Source: Brachybacterium muris
GTDB lineage: Bacteria > Actinomycetota > Actinomycetes > Actinomycetales > Dermabacteraceae
Direction of reading: 5' to 3'
Length of the DNA: 64,000 nucleotides
Assembly: GCF_016907455.1 (NCBI RefSeq)
Contig: NZ_JAFBCB010000001.1
Coordinates: 3,472,001 to 3,536,000, forward strand
Made by a program: the position numbers and the translations under genes. The notes under the pieces are model-generated. The model saw only the letters and a program-made list of their open reading frames with translations, did no database searches and was not told where the DNA came from. Positions 36,304-45,484 of the stretch are shown here, piece after piece (the stretch's first letter is position 1; each line of letters begins with the position of its first letter).

Positions 36304-36309
36304 TATCCT
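36304..36309 (+). promoter_or_regulatory. -10 element for the amino-acid permease (leaderless)
   Basis: TATCCT is followed by six bases and then the GTG at 36316, the geometry of leaderless actinobacterial transcripts. No Shine-Dalgarno sequence precedes this GTG. Confidence 0.5.
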
Positions 36310-36315
36310 CGATGG

Positions 36316-37800
36316 GTGAATTCCCCGTCCCACCCCTCCTCCCGCCCTGACCGGGCCACCCCCGCAACGGCCACCCCCGCACCGGTCGACGGCTCGGAGG
36401 ACTCCCACCGCGGCCTCGCCCGCTCCCTCGGCCACGGGCAGATGGCCATGATCGCCATGGGCTCGGCGCTGGGCACCGGCCTGTTCCTGGGCTCCGGTGA
36501 GGCGATCGCCCTGGCCGGCCCCGCCGTGATCATCACCTTCGCGGTCGGCTCCCTGATCGCGGCCACCATCGCCCTGTCGATGGGGGAGATGGCCTCGCGG
36601 CATCCCGTGCGCGGCGGCTTCGGCACCCTGGCCGCCCGCTACCTCTCCCCGTTCTGGGGGTACCTCAGCCGCTGGCTGTACTGGATCGTCACCGTGGGGG
36701 TGACGGGCACCGAGCTGGTGGCCTGCGCCGCCTACCTCTCCTACTGGGCGCCCGGGGTGCCCATCTGGGCCGGGATCCTGATGTTCGCCGCGGTGATCAT
36801 CGGGATCAACCTGGCCAGCGTCGGCTCCTTCGGCACCGTCGAGTTCGCACTGTCCTCCGTGAAGGTGATCGCGGTGCTGGTGTTCATCATCGTCGGCGTG
36901 ATCCTGGTGTTCGTCGGCCTGCCGTCCCAGCCCGCCCCCGGCCTCAGCCTGCTCACGGCCGACGGGGGCTTCGCGCCGATGGGCTGGGCGCCGGTGTGGG
37001 TGGCCCTGTCGATCGTGATGTTCTCCTTCGGCGGCATCGAGCTGCTGTCCATCACCGCGGCGGAGGCCAAGGACCCGGCCCGCTCCATCCGCACCGCCGC
37101 CCGCACCACCGTGGTGCGCCTGGCGTTCTTCTACGTGGCCTGCATCGGCATCGTGCTGTGCCTGGTGCCGTGGCAGCAGGCCGCCGGCACCGGTGAGGAT
37201 GTGGCCACCTCCCCGTTCGTGATGGTGTTCGACCGGCTGGGCATCCCCGGCGGCGCGCACGTCACGAACCTTCTGGTGCTGATCGCGGCGCTCTCAGCTG
37301 CCAACGCGAACCTCTACGCCGGCAGCCGCATGCTGCACTCCCTGGCCTCGGACGGACTGGCACCACGTGCCGTCGCCTGGACCACCCGGAACCGGGTGCC
37401 GGTGGTGGGCATCGCCTGCAGCTCCATCGGCATCGTCGGCGCTGCGATCCTGGCGTTCAGCGGGGTGGGCGGCGTGTTCGGCTACATGATGAGCCTGGTG
37501 GTGTTCTCGGTGCTGATGGTGTGGGCACTGATCCTGATCACCTTCATCCGGTTCCGCCGCAGCGGCATCACCGGTGCCACCTTCCACGTCCCCGGCGGCA
37601 TCGGCACCGCAGTGGTGGGTCTGGTGGGGCTGCTGGCGATCCTGGCCACCGTCACGGTGCGGCCCAGCATGCAGGCCGCCGCGATGGTGGGGGTTCCGGT
37701 GGTGCTGATCGCGTCCGTGCTGTACGTGCTGGTGGCACGCCACCGCATCGACCAGGCCGACATCGACGAGGCCTTCGCCGAGGCGGAGTCCATGCGCTGA
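36316..37800 (+). CDS. APC-family amino-acid permease
   Basis: 494 residues with about 12 membrane segments after a ~40-residue Pro/Ala-rich cytoplasmic head. The consensus amphipathic motif of the AAT subfamily is present: GHGQMAMIAMGSALGTGLFLGSG, with the GSxxGTG substrate-binding turn in TM1, and FSFGGIELLSITAAEAKDPARSI (TM6 and the following E-A-x-P loop). This places it with proline/GABA/aromatic amino-acid permeases driven by proton symport, substrate not predictable. GTG start at 36316 beside a -10 element. Monocistronic. Confidence 0.88.
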   Translation: MNSPSHPSSRPDRATPATATPAPVDGSEDSHRGLARSLGHGQMAMIAMGSALGTGLFLGSGEAIALAGPAVIITFAVGSLIAATIALSMGEMASRHPVRGGFGTLAARYLSPFWGYLSRWLYWIVTVGVTGTELVACAAYLSYWAPGVPIWAGILMFAAVIIGINLASVGSFGTVEFALSSVKVIAVLVFIIVGVILVFVGLPSQPAPGLSLLTADGGFAPMGWAPVWVALSIVMFSFGGIELLSITAAEAKDPARSIRTAARTTVVRLAFFYVACIGIVLCLVPWQQAAGTGEDVATSPFVMVFDRLGIPGGAHVTNLLVLIAALSAANANLYAGSRMLHSLASDGLAPRAVAWTTRNRVPVVGIACSSIGIVGAAILAFSGVGGVFGYMMSLVVFSVLMVWALILITFIRFRRSGITGATFHVPGGIGTAVVGLVGLLAILATVTVRPSMQAAAMVGVPVVLIASVLYVLVARHRIDQADIDEAFAEAESMR

Positions 37801-37970
37801 GGAGACCCCCGTACCAGGCGCTGCTCGTCGGAGGGAGGCGGCACGCCCAGCCGGCCCGAGCACGTGGTGTTCGTTACGGTGCGTCGGATCCGGTTTGGGT
37901 GAGCGGCTCCCTGGGGGTAATCTGTAGGAACCTTCGACCTCGGTGTGTTGAAACCCGGTGTCGAAGACTC

Positions 37971-38054
37971 GCGCGAGTGGCGGAATTGGCAGACGCGCAC
38001 GGTTCAGGTCCGTGTGCCCGAAAGGGCGTGGGGGTTCAACTCCCCCCTCGCGCA
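37971..38054 (+). tRNA. tRNA-Leu (anticodon CAG)
   Basis: Acceptor arms GCGCGAG (37971-37977) and CTCGCGC (38047-38053) pair perfectly, with discriminator A at 38054. The anticodon stem CACGG/CCGTG closes the loop TTCAGGT, anticodon CAG, reading CUG, the main leucine codon in high-GC genomes. A long variable arm (TGCCCGAAAGGGCG) marks a class II tRNA, and the T loop GGTTCAACT is canonical. CCA is not encoded (ACCG follows), so it is added by the cca product. Confidence 0.96.
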
Positions 38055-38065
38055 CCGCGAGAAAC

Positions 38066-38101
38066 ACCCCCTTCACCAGCAGAAATGCCGGTGGAGGGGG
38101 T
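38066..38101 (+). terminator. Intrinsic terminator of tRNA-Leu
   Basis: CCCCCTTCACC (38067-38077) pairs with GGTGGAGGGGG (38090-38100) with one G-T pair, over a 12-nt loop, followed by TTCTT. It lies 12 bp beyond the tRNA. Confidence 0.8.
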
Positions 38102-38107
38102 TCTTCG

Positions 38108-38200
38108 TGCGTCGGTGGGTGGTGCGGTGCGTGGGTAGGTGGTGCAGTGCGCGGGTAGGCGGTGCGTGGTCGGGAGCAGGTAGGCGGTGCCTGGTCGGGA
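38108..38200 (+). repeat. Degenerate GT-rich tandem repeat
   Basis: Repeated units of about 20-25 bp containing GGTAGGCGGTGC(G/C)TGG with a GTCGGGA ending. The last two units are nearly identical, the earlier ones degenerate. Non-coding, between the tRNA terminator and the GH31 gene. Confidence 0.55.
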
Positions 38201-38275
38201 CCGACGTGCAGCGCGAGCCGGGCGCGTGGTGAGACGCTGGGGGAGCCTCCAGCGCCGCCGTGAAGGGATGACCTC

Positions 38276-40711
38276 GTGACAACCCCCGCCTCTGAGAACT
38301 CCACCGAGAACCCCCTGCTGCAGGGCGACCACTACCGGATTACCCCGATCACCCCGCGCCTGGTGCGCCTGGAATGGTCGCCCTCGGGCACCTTCGAGGA
38401 CCGCCCCTCCGTGTTCGCCACCAACCGCGAGCTGCGGGACGAGTCCGCGCGCGTGAGCGAGACCGCCACCGGGGTGCGCGTGGAGACCGACCACTACGTC
38501 CTGGACTACGACCGCGGTGAGTTCTCCGCCAACGGCCTGTCTCTCGCCGTGCTGGGCGGCGTCTCCAACTACCACTCGATCTGGCGGTACCAGCAGGATC
38601 TGTCCCTGCCGGCCCACCGCACCGCCCAGCGCGAGGGCCGCATCACCCGGCCCCTGGACGGCAACCTGGGCGGCGCCACCCGCACCCTGGACGAGGCCGA
38701 CGGCGCCGTGGACCTCGATCCCGGGGTGAACAGCACCTACGGCTATGCGGACATCGACGACTCGGACTCGATGGTGTTCGGGCCCGACGGCGAGCTGCAG
38801 GCGCGGGGTGCCGAGCCGGGTTCCGTGGACCTGTACGTGTTCGCCGCCGGTCGCGACCACGTGGCCGCGGTGAGGGACCTGTTCGCGCTCTCGGGCCCGC
38901 AGCCGCTGCTCCCGCGCTGGGCGCTGGGCAACTGGTGGTCCCGCTACCACCGCTACACCGAGGAGTCCTACCTCGAGCTGATGGACCGCTTCGAGGACGA
39001 GGGCGTTCCGCTGTCCGTCGCCGTGATCGACATGGACTGGCACCTGACCGACGTCGACCCCGCGTACGGCTCCGGCTGGACCGGGTACACCTGGGACCCG
39101 GAGCTGTTCCCTGACCCCGCGCGCTTCCAGCAGGCCCTGCACGATCGGGGCCTCCGGGTCACCCTCAACGACCATCCCGCTGACGGGGTGCGCGCCTTCG
39201 AGGAGCTGTACGAGAAGGTCGCCGAGGCCATGGGGCGCACGGCCGACGGCGCGGCCGTGGAGTTCGACCCCACCGACCCCGGGTTCCTCCGCGCTTACCT
39301 CGAGGTGCTGCACCGCGGCCTGGAGGAGCTGGGCACCGACTTCTGGTGGCTGGACTGGCAGTCGGGCCCCTACTCGAAGGTCCCCGGCATGGATCCGCTG
39401 TGGGTGCTCAACCACGTCCAGTACGAGGACACCCGCAAGCAGAACGGCGACGGGCTGCTGCTGTCGCGCTACGCGGGACCGGGCAGCCACCGCTACCCCG
39501 TCGGCTTCTCCGGCGATGCCGTGATCAGCTGGAAGTCGCTCGCCTTCCAGCCGCGGATGACGGCGGCCGCGGCGAACATCGGCTACGGCTGGTGGAGCCA
39601 TGACATCGGCGGCCACATGGGCGGGTACTGGGACGAGGAGCTGGCCACCCGCTGGGTGCAGTTCGGCGTGTTCTCCCCGATCCTGCGCCTGCACTCCTCC
39701 AGCTCCCGGTTCACCGGCAAGGAGCCGTGGATGTTCCCCGAGCCCGCGCACGCGGTGATGGTGGAGCAGCTGCGACTGCGCCACCGCCTGGTGCCCTACC
39801 TCCACGCCATGAACCGCCGCGCCTATCACGAGGGCCGGTCCCTGGTGGAGCCCACCTACTTCGAGGACACGTCCCTCGAGGCGTACATGTATTGCGACCA
39901 GTACCTCTTCGGCTCGGAGCTGCTGGTGGCGCCGATCGTGCGTCCCGTGGACCGCACCACCCGGCTCGCCGTGGCCGAGGCGTGGCTGCCCGCGGGCCGC
40001 TGGACCGATGTCACCACCGGCATCTCCTATCGCGGGGGCCGACTGGCGAGCCTGCACCGCGACCTGTCCTCGATCCCGGTGCTGCTGCGCGCCGGCGGGT
40101 TCCTGCCATTGATCGCCGAGGGGGAGTCCCTGGACATCCGCGAGACCACCCCGGCGCTCGAGGTCCTCGTCGCAGGCGGTGGCGACGGCACGTTCATGCT
40201 GGCCGAGGAGACCGAGCCCGGGACCTGGGCCGAGACCGTGTTCTCGCTGGACATCGAGGCCGGGCGCCTCACCATCGAGCCCGCGACCGGCGACGGATTC
40301 CCGGCCCGCACCATCTGGGAGCTGACGCTCCTGGGCTTCGGCCCGGAGGCGGCCGGCGACCTCACCGTACGCGGTGCCGAGATCCAGAGCGTGACCACCG
40401 CGGACGGTCGGGTGAGGGTGCGCCTGGTCGGTGCCGGCACCGAGCCGGTGGTGCTGGAGGGCGCAGGGCTCGGCACCACCGGGCCCGGAGACGTGCTGGG
40501 TCAGGTGGAGAAGGTGCTGCGTGGCGCGGCCATCGGCTACTTCACCAAGGACCTGCTGTTCGCCCAGCTCGAGCGTGACGGCGCCGCCGCCCTCAGCTCA
40601 CTCGCCGCGTACGGCACGGTGCCCGTCTTCACGCCGGAGGATGTCGAGCACGGCCACCCCACCCCGGAGCTGGTCGCCGCCCTCACGGAGCTGCTGCTCG
40701 CTGATCGGTGA
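38276..40711 (+). CDS. Glycoside hydrolase family 31 (alpha-glucosidase/xylosidase-type)
   Basis: 811 residues. The N-terminal beta-sandwich (1-~200) is followed by the (beta/alpha)8 barrel. The nucleophile is expected at D360 in FWWLDWQSG, the acid/base at D414 in GFSGDAVISW. The substrate-site motif SRYAGPGSHRYPVGFSGD and GGHMGGYWDEEL are typical of GH31. C-terminal beta domains complete the family length. No signal peptide, so cytoplasmic; probably cleaves alpha-linked oligosaccharides. GTG start at 38276 with AAGGGA upstream. No transporter is adjacent. Confidence 0.9.
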   Translation: MTTPASENSTENPLLQGDHYRITPITPRLVRLEWSPSGTFEDRPSVFATNRELRDESARVSETATGVRVETDHYVLDYDRGEFSANGLSLAVLGGVSNYHSIWRYQQDLSLPAHRTAQREGRITRPLDGNLGGATRTLDEADGAVDLDPGVNSTYGYADIDDSDSMVFGPDGELQARGAEPGSVDLYVFAAGRDHVAAVRDLFALSGPQPLLPRWALGNWWSRYHRYTEESYLELMDRFEDEGVPLSVAVIDMDWHLTDVDPAYGSGWTGYTWDPELFPDPARFQQALHDRGLRVTLNDHPADGVRAFEELYEKVAEAMGRTADGAAVEFDPTDPGFLRAYLEVLHRGLEELGTDFWWLDWQSGPYSKVPGMDPLWVLNHVQYEDTRKQNGDGLLLSRYAGPGSHRYPVGFSGDAVISWKSLAFQPRMTAAAANIGYGWWSHDIGGHMGGYWDEELATRWVQFGVFSPILRLHSSSSRFTGKEPWMFPEPAHAVMVEQLRLRHRLVPYLHAMNRRAYHEGRSLVEPTYFEDTSLEAYMYCDQYLFGSELLVAPIVRPVDRTTRLAVAEAWLPAGRWTDVTTGISYRGGRLASLHRDLSSIPVLLRAGGFLPLIAEGESLDIRETTPALEVLVAGGGDGTFMLAEETEPGTWAETVFSLDIEAGRLTIEPATGDGFPARTIWELTLLGFGPEAAGDLTVRGAEIQSVTTADGRVRVRLVGAGTEPVVLEGAGLGTTGPGDVLGQVEKVLRGAAIGYFTKDLLFAQLERDGAAALSSLAAYGTVPVFTPEDVEHGHPTPELVAALTELLLADR

Positions 40712-40741
40712 CAGGAACGGGTGCACTCGTCCGGGCTCAGG

Positions 40742-41854
40742 TCAGGGCGTGTGCACCCATCCCTCGTCCTGGTGCCGCCACCGCTGCACCTCGCCGGTCA
40801 CGGCGGGAACGTCGCCGGTCAGCCAGTAGGTGGATCCGGGGTCCCAGCCGCCGATCACGCTCGCGGTATCTGCATCGACCTCAAGGGCACGGGTGGCGGC
40901 CTGCAGGTACCCGGCCACCGTCAGGTGCACGGCGTCCCACTGCTGCGCCACCTGCTCCCAGTCGGGCACCACCCATCTGCCGTCGCGCCCTGTGGCCCGG
41001 TACCAGTCCCCCCTGCGCGAGGCAGAGACCTCCAACGGGTGCTCACGGCACAGAGCGATCCAGCCCTCCGCGCCTGTGATTTCGAGGGCGCGCCCGGGCC
41101 CGTGCACCGGTGTCACCCACGCGTCGACCCAGCCCATCTCGTCCTCCACCAGGTCCAGCGCGGCGGGGACCCGGTCCACCGTCTGCTGCAGTCCCAACGG
41201 GGTCGACCACCATGACCCCGACGGTGCGTTCCGGGCATGCCGGGGCTGCTTCTTGCGTGCGGCTGCCTCACCCTCCCGGGCATCCGCGGCCCATCGGGAC
41301 ACGTCCCGATGGAGCCAGGAGTCGTCGGGAGAACCCGGCCGGCCCCAGCGCACGATCCACTGCTGCGGCGCGCACGGCCGGTCCCAGCCCAGCACCGGTG
41401 CCCATGCGGCAACCCTCTCGGCCAAGGGCCGCAGCGCATCGCCGATGTCCGGGAGAGCAGCGAGCGCGTCCTGATCATCGGGCTCCTGCCAGTACATGGC
41501 AGCTCCCACCGATGTGGACAGCGCCCGATGCAGCAGCTGGGCCGGGTCCCCGCCGGGAACCCCGCCAGGGGAAGGCGCATCGAGAACGGTCAGGTCCAGG
41601 GCTGCCAGATCGCGGGCCAGCTCCTCGATGGTGCGGGGCGGCTCACGGTCGGCCTGGCCCGCGCCGCCGTCGCCCCCGCTGCCCCCGGCAACGGGACCGA
41701 ACAGCAGCACGGAGCGGAACGAGGGACTCGGATCCAGCTCGGCCCCCAGCATCGAGGCACCCAGGCCGATCCGCTCGTCCAACCGGCAGGCCAGGTCGAG
41801 ACACATCCGTCTCCCGCGGGGCCCTGCCAGCAGTGACTGCGCATCGAGCCCCAT
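40742..41854 (-). CDS. Hypothetical protein, tryptophan-rich
   Basis: 370 residues, no membrane segment or signal peptide. Rich in Trp (WIVRWGRPGSPDDSWLHRDVSRW, GSWWSTPLG) and with alpha/beta character. I do not recognise a family. It is separated by 14 bp from the upstream NYN gene and is probably the last gene of that transcript. Codon use looks normal, supporting a real protein. Convergent with the GH31 gene with a 30-bp gap. Confidence 0.7.
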   Translation of the reverse strand: MGLDAQSLLAGPRGRRMCLDLACRLDERIGLGASMLGAELDPSPSFRSVLLFGPVAGGSGGDGGAGQADREPPRTIEELARDLAALDLTVLDAPSPGGVPGGDPAQLLHRALSTSVGAAMYWQEPDDQDALAALPDIGDALRPLAERVAAWAPVLGWDRPCAPQQWIVRWGRPGSPDDSWLHRDVSRWAADAREGEAAARKKQPRHARNAPSGSWWSTPLGLQQTVDRVPAALDLVEDEMGWVDAWVTPVHGPGRALEITGAEGWIALCREHPLEVSASRRGDWYRATGRDGRWVVPDWEQVAQQWDAVHLTVAGYLQAATRALEVDADTASVIGGWDPGSTYWLTGDVPAVTGEVQRWRHQDEGWVHTP

Positions 41855-41868
41855 CGGAGGGCCTCTTC

Positions 41869-42429
41869 TCAGATGAACTCGTAGGGATCGAACTCGTCGA
41901 TGTCGATGATCCGGATCCGCGGCAGCGGGCTGGTGAACGCCTCGACGTCGTACTCGAGGTCGAACATCTCGATGCCGGGGATGCCGCGCAGCTCACCGGA
42001 GAAGAACTCGTGGAAGCCCACCAGGGCGGTGCGACGCCCCTCGGTGCCAGCCAGCGCCGTCATCTGCGGCACGAAGTCCGCGTCATGGCTGACCAGCATC
42101 ACGTCGGCCGCACGGTCCTGCAGGGCCTCGGCGGTGCGCTGGATGGCGATGTCCACCACCTTGCCCTCGCCGCGCAGCGGCACCGGGCGGTACCCGATCG
42201 CGGTGAGGGCCTGCACGAACCCCACCGGCAGGCTGTCGTCCACGGCCAGGAAGAACAGGCCCGAGACCGGATTGCCCCAGGCGTCCTGTGCATGGGTCAG
42301 CAGCTTGCCCCAGCGGGGCCGCTCCTCCGGCTGGGGCCGGCGGCCCAGGACCGACACCCCCAGGGTGGCGTCGATGTTCTCCCCGTCGACCAGGAGGTAC
42401 GTGGTGCGGTCGGTCATCTGATCCGTCAT
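41869..42429 (-). CDS. NYN-domain (PIN-like) putative RNase
   Basis: 186 residues. The pattern YLLVDGENIDATLG at the N-terminus, VDIAIQRTAEALQD and DVMLVSHDADFVPQMTAL carry the conserved acidic residues (DGEN, VD, SHDADF) of NYN/LabA-like PIN nucleases, which bind metal and cut RNA. The C-terminal 50 residues are acidic and end DEFDPYEFI. Starts at ATG 42429, overlapping the stop of the preceding gene (ATGA). Substrate unknown. Confidence 0.85.
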   Translation of the reverse strand: MTDQMTDRTTYLLVDGENIDATLGVSVLGRRPQPEERPRWGKLLTHAQDAWGNPVSGLFFLAVDDSLPVGFVQALTAIGYRPVPLRGEGKVVDIAIQRTAEALQDRAADVMLVSHDADFVPQMTALAGTEGRRTALVGFHEFFSGELRGIPGIEMFDLEYDVEAFTSPLPRIRIIDIDEFDPYEFI

Positions 42430-43349
42430 GCTCCCAGTGCGACGTACAGCTTGCCGTCCGTGCCCTTGGCGATCTTCATCGGGGAGGGATCATCGGCGTG
42501 GATGTTGTGCACCAGCACCACACGGCCCTCCGCATCGAGGTTCGCCTCGAAGTGGTCGCGGGTGAGGTGAGTGGCCTTGCCCCCCAGGTCCTGATCGTCG
42601 ATCGCCTGCTGGGTGGACTCCACGCAGGTGTCCTGGAGGATCGAGCTGTCGTCGATGCCCTTGCCGGTGAGCGGGTCCATCTGCAGCGCGCAGGAGGCGG
42701 CGGGGTCGTCGTCGGACAGTCCCATCAGGTAGGCGATCACGGTGTCCTTGGCGGCGTCGAGGTCGGCGTCGGTCGGGTCCTGGACCGGGGTGTCCACGTA
42801 GACGTCCGAGCCGGGCAGGCCCACGGTGCCCGTGGGCTCCTCGGTGGTGGGCGCCTCGGACGTCGGCTCCTCCGTGGTGGGTGCCTCAGAGGTTGGCGAG
42901 TCCGATGTCACCGGGTCGGTGGGGTCCTCGAGGGTGGTCTGCTCCGAGGTGGGACCGGCCGACGGCGACTCGGTGGGATCATCCCCGCCGTTCATCGACA
43001 GCAGTGCGAGACCGCCGCCACCGGCTGCCAGCGCCAGCAGCGTCAGGCAGCCGCAGGCGCCCACGATCCAGGGCCACGGCTTCTTCTTCTGCGGTGGCTG
43101 GCCACCATTCGGGGCCGGGTAGGGGGCTCCGGCACCTGCCGGGGCACCCGGTCCGGCGGAGGCACCCGGGCCGCCTGCGGCGCCGGGGTATCCGTTGCCT
43201 GCGGCCGGCGGCGGGGGCGGGGAGCCCCACTGGCCGCTGCTGGGAGGCTGGCTCCCGCCCTGCGGCGCACCACCCTGCGGCGCACCACCCTGCGGCGCAC
43301 CGCCCTGAGGCTGCTGGGGGGACGGGTTGCCGGGGTAGGGGCTGCTCAT
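42426..43349 (-). CDS. Single-pass membrane protein with Pro/Gly-rich head
   Basis: 307 residues from ATG 43349 (an upstream in-frame start at 43457 is less likely). A Pro/Gln/Gly-rich cytoplasmic head contains repeated GAPQG units. One membrane segment follows (about 110-132, WIVGACGCLTLLALAAGGGGLALL), then a Thr/Pro/Glu-rich stalk (SEAPTTEEPT repeats) and a ~115-residue extracellular domain with two cysteines, ending GKLYVALGA. The architecture resembles DUF4878/LppM-like exported domains, but I cannot assign a family. Its stop overlaps the NYN-gene start. Confidence 0.78.
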   Translation of the reverse strand: MSSPYPGNPSPQQPQGGAPQGGAPQGGAPQGGSQPPSSGQWGSPPPPPAAGNGYPGAAGGPGASAGPGAPAGAGAPYPAPNGGQPPQKKKPWPWIVGACGCLTLLALAAGGGGLALLSMNGGDDPTESPSAGPTSEQTTLEDPTDPVTSDSPTSEAPTTEEPTSEAPTTEEPTGTVGLPGSDVYVDTPVQDPTDADLDAAKDTVIAYLMGLSDDDPAASCALQMDPLTGKGIDDSSILQDTCVESTQQAIDDQDLGGKATHLTRDHFEANLDAEGRVVLVHNIHADDPSPMKIAKGTDGKLYVALGA

Positions 43350-43466
43350 GTCCTCGAACCTTTCGACGTAGTCCCCACCAGCGTACCGGGGCGCACCTCC
43401 GGTCCCGCCGGGATTCCCGCGCGGGGCAGGTCTGTGCTCGCTCAGGTCTGTCCCCACTCGGTCCAG

Positions 43467-44528
43467 TCAGTCCAGGCGGATCTCGCGGCCCTCGGCGGCC
43501 GAGGTGTACACCGCCTCGAGGATCCTCGCCATCTCCACCCCGTGCTCGGCCGGTGCGACGGACTCGGCACGCCCCAGGGAGGCGCCGACGAAGTTCGCGA
43601 TCTCGTTGCCGAAACCGGCACGCATCTCGAAGGTGCCCGAGGAGATCTGCGGGGTGATGTTGACGACCGAGTCGTGCATCTCCGTGGCGATCTGCAGGGT
43701 GGGCTCCAGATCCGCGCCGCCCTTGGTGCCGTGCACCGACACCGCGGTGGAGTCCTTGGTGGCGTGCAGGGAGTAGGAGCACTCCAGCAGCAGGGAGGCG
43801 CCGTTCTCGAAGCGCACCACGGCGTTGGCCATGTCCTCCACGGTGTTCTTGTCCGGGTCGTAGTCCGAGACCTTGTACCGGGGCATGGTGGTGATGTTGG
43901 CGCGGTTGCCGAGGACCTCGTAGGTGTTGCCGGAGACCGACACCGCCTTCGGGCAGCCCATCAGGTACCAGGCCAGGTCCAGCACGTGGATGCCAATGTC
44001 CAGCAGGGGGCCGCCGCCGGCGATCTCCTTGTCGGCGAACCAGCCGCCGGGATTGCCCATGCGGCGGATCAGGCCGGCCTTGGCGTAGTACATCTCGCCC
44101 AGCTGCCCGGCGTCGATGAAGGACTTCAGCACCTGGCAGTTCGGGGAATGACGGCGCACGAAACCCACCTGGACCACCCGGTCGCTCCTGCGCACCGCGT
44201 CCTGGATGGCGGTGGCCTCGGCGACGGTGCGGGCGATCGGCTTCTCCACCAGCACATGCTTGCCGGCCTCGACGGCGGCGATGGTCCAGGTGGCGTGGGA
44301 GTCGTTCCACGTGCACACGCTGACACCGTCGATGTCGTCCTGCGCCAGCAGCTCATGGGCGTCGGCGTAGGAGCGGGAGGCACCGAACTCCTGGGCCACG
44401 GTGCGGGCGCGGTCGGCGTTGATGTCGCTGATGGCGATGATCTCCACGCCGGGATGGGCGGCGTAGGCCTCGAGGTGGGCGCGGGCGATGCTGCCGGCGC
44501 CGATGACGCCGACTCGGAACATGGTCAT
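43467..44528 (-). CDS. Gfo/Idh/MocA-family oxidoreductase
   Basis: 353 residues. Rossmann N-domain with MFRVGVIGAGSIARAHLEAY (GxGxxA), the conserved EKPIA motif (HVLVEKPIARTVAEA, catalytic Lys), and the C-terminal dehydrogenase domain with GGGPLLDIGIHVLDLAWYLMG, which carries the catalytic GxxxDxGxHxxD signature. NAD(P)-dependent sugar or inositol dehydrogenase. Preceded by a sugar isomerase/epimerase and a ROK regulator in the same orientation, so the substrate is probably a sugar or inositol derivative. Confidence 0.9.
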   Translation of the reverse strand: MTMFRVGVIGAGSIARAHLEAYAAHPGVEIIAISDINADRARTVAQEFGASRSYADAHELLAQDDIDGVSVCTWNDSHATWTIAAVEAGKHVLVEKPIARTVAEATAIQDAVRRSDRVVQVGFVRRHSPNCQVLKSFIDAGQLGEMYYAKAGLIRRMGNPGGWFADKEIAGGGPLLDIGIHVLDLAWYLMGCPKAVSVSGNTYEVLGNRANITTMPRYKVSDYDPDKNTVEDMANAVVRFENGASLLLECSYSLHATKDSTAVSVHGTKGGADLEPTLQIATEMHDSVVNITPQISSGTFEMRAGFGNEIANFVGASLGRAESVAPAEHGVEMARILEAVYTSAAEGREIRLD

Positions 44529-44584
44529 GGATGGGTCTCCTCAGGGGATGGGGTGGGGACGGAAGAACGGGCGGGGAAGGTGCC

Positions 44585-45484
44585 TCAGGCCTCGGCCAGC
44601 AGGCGCTTGGCGTTGGCGATGCCGCGCTCGCAGCCCACCAGGCAGTCCTCCCAGCCCTCGAACTCGATCGCGGCGTAGCCGGAGAAGTCGGAGTCCTTGA
44701 TGGCGCGGGCCACCGCACGCAGGTCGATGTCGCCGTTGCCGACCACTGCCCCGCGCAGGTGCTTGCCGCCGCGGCTGCGGAACCAGCCCGCGCCCGGATC
44801 CTGCTGGGCGGGCCGGATGTAGAAGTCCTTGAAGTGCACCACCATCGCGTAGGGCAGGTTCTGGGCCACCGACACCTCGGGCTGCTCGTCCACGCACACG
44901 AAGTTGCCCACGTCCAGGGTGGTGCGGAAGTTCGGCTGGTCCACCGCGTGGATGATGCGCCGCACCCTGTCGGCGGACTGCACGAAGAAGCCGTGGTTCT
45001 CCAGGCTGGTGGTGATGCCCTTGGTGGCCGCGTACTGCGCGATCTCCGTGCAGGCGGCGACGATCCCCGGGAGAGCACGCTCGAACAGCGGGGTGTCATC
45101 ACCGGGCAGGCCGGGGTGGCCGGCCACGTCGTGCCGCATCCGTTCGATCCCCAGGCGCTCGGCGAGGTCCACGTACTGCTTCACCCGCTCCACCTGGCGT
45201 GCCACCTCCGCGGGATCCTCGGAGGTGAAGTCAGCACCGATCGCCAGGTTGGACAGGACGACGCCGGCGCTCGCCGCCTTCTCGCGGATCTGGTCCACGT
45301 AGGCGGGGTCCGAGGCGATGCTGGGCACGGGGTCGTCGGTCTGCTCGCTGAGGGAGGCCAGCTCGAGGTGCTCACCCTCGGAGGCCGCCACCCAGTCGAT
45401 CACCTCCGGCAGCGTCATCTCTCCGCTGGAGAGCTTGGAGTGGAAGCTGTAGGAGCTGAATCCGAAGCGGATCTGGTCGGTCAC
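44585..45484 (-). CDS. Sugar phosphate isomerase/epimerase (TIM barrel)
   Basis: 299 residues of the xylose-isomerase-like TIM-barrel family (AP endonuclease 2 superfamily). Visible motifs: FGFSSYSFHSKL at the N-terminus, LENHGFF (metal-site Glu), TTLDVGNFVCVDE, VVHFKDFYI (metal-site His) and AAIEFEGWED at the end. Likely converts a keto sugar or inosose. Its ATG overlaps the stop of the ROK gene, and the oxidoreductase follows 56 bp downstream. Confidence 0.88.
   Translation of the reverse strand: MTDQIRFGFSSYSFHSKLSSGEMTLPEVIDWVAASEGEHLELASLSEQTDDPVPSIASDPAYVDQIREKAASAGVVLSNLAIGADFTSEDPAEVARQVERVKQYVDLAERLGIERMRHDVAGHPGLPGDDTPLFERALPGIVAACTEIAQYAATKGITTSLENHGFFVQSADRVRRIIHAVDQPNFRTTLDVGNFVCVDEQPEVSVAQNLPYAMVVHFKDFYIRPAQQDPGAGWFRSRGGKHLRGAVVGNGDIDLRAVARAIKDSDFSGYAAIEFEGWEDCLVGCERGIANAKRLLAEA

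Noticed and set aside
38108..38200. Possible CRISPR array
   Set aside because: The repeats are contiguous, degenerate and lack unique spacers; they are simple tandem repeats. No cas genes occur in the window.
40719..40758. GGGTGCAC/GTGCACCC hairpin as a terminator of the GH31 gene
   Set aside because: The stem is 8 bp with a 24-nt loop and no T-run, partly inside the convergent gene's coding end; too weak to call.
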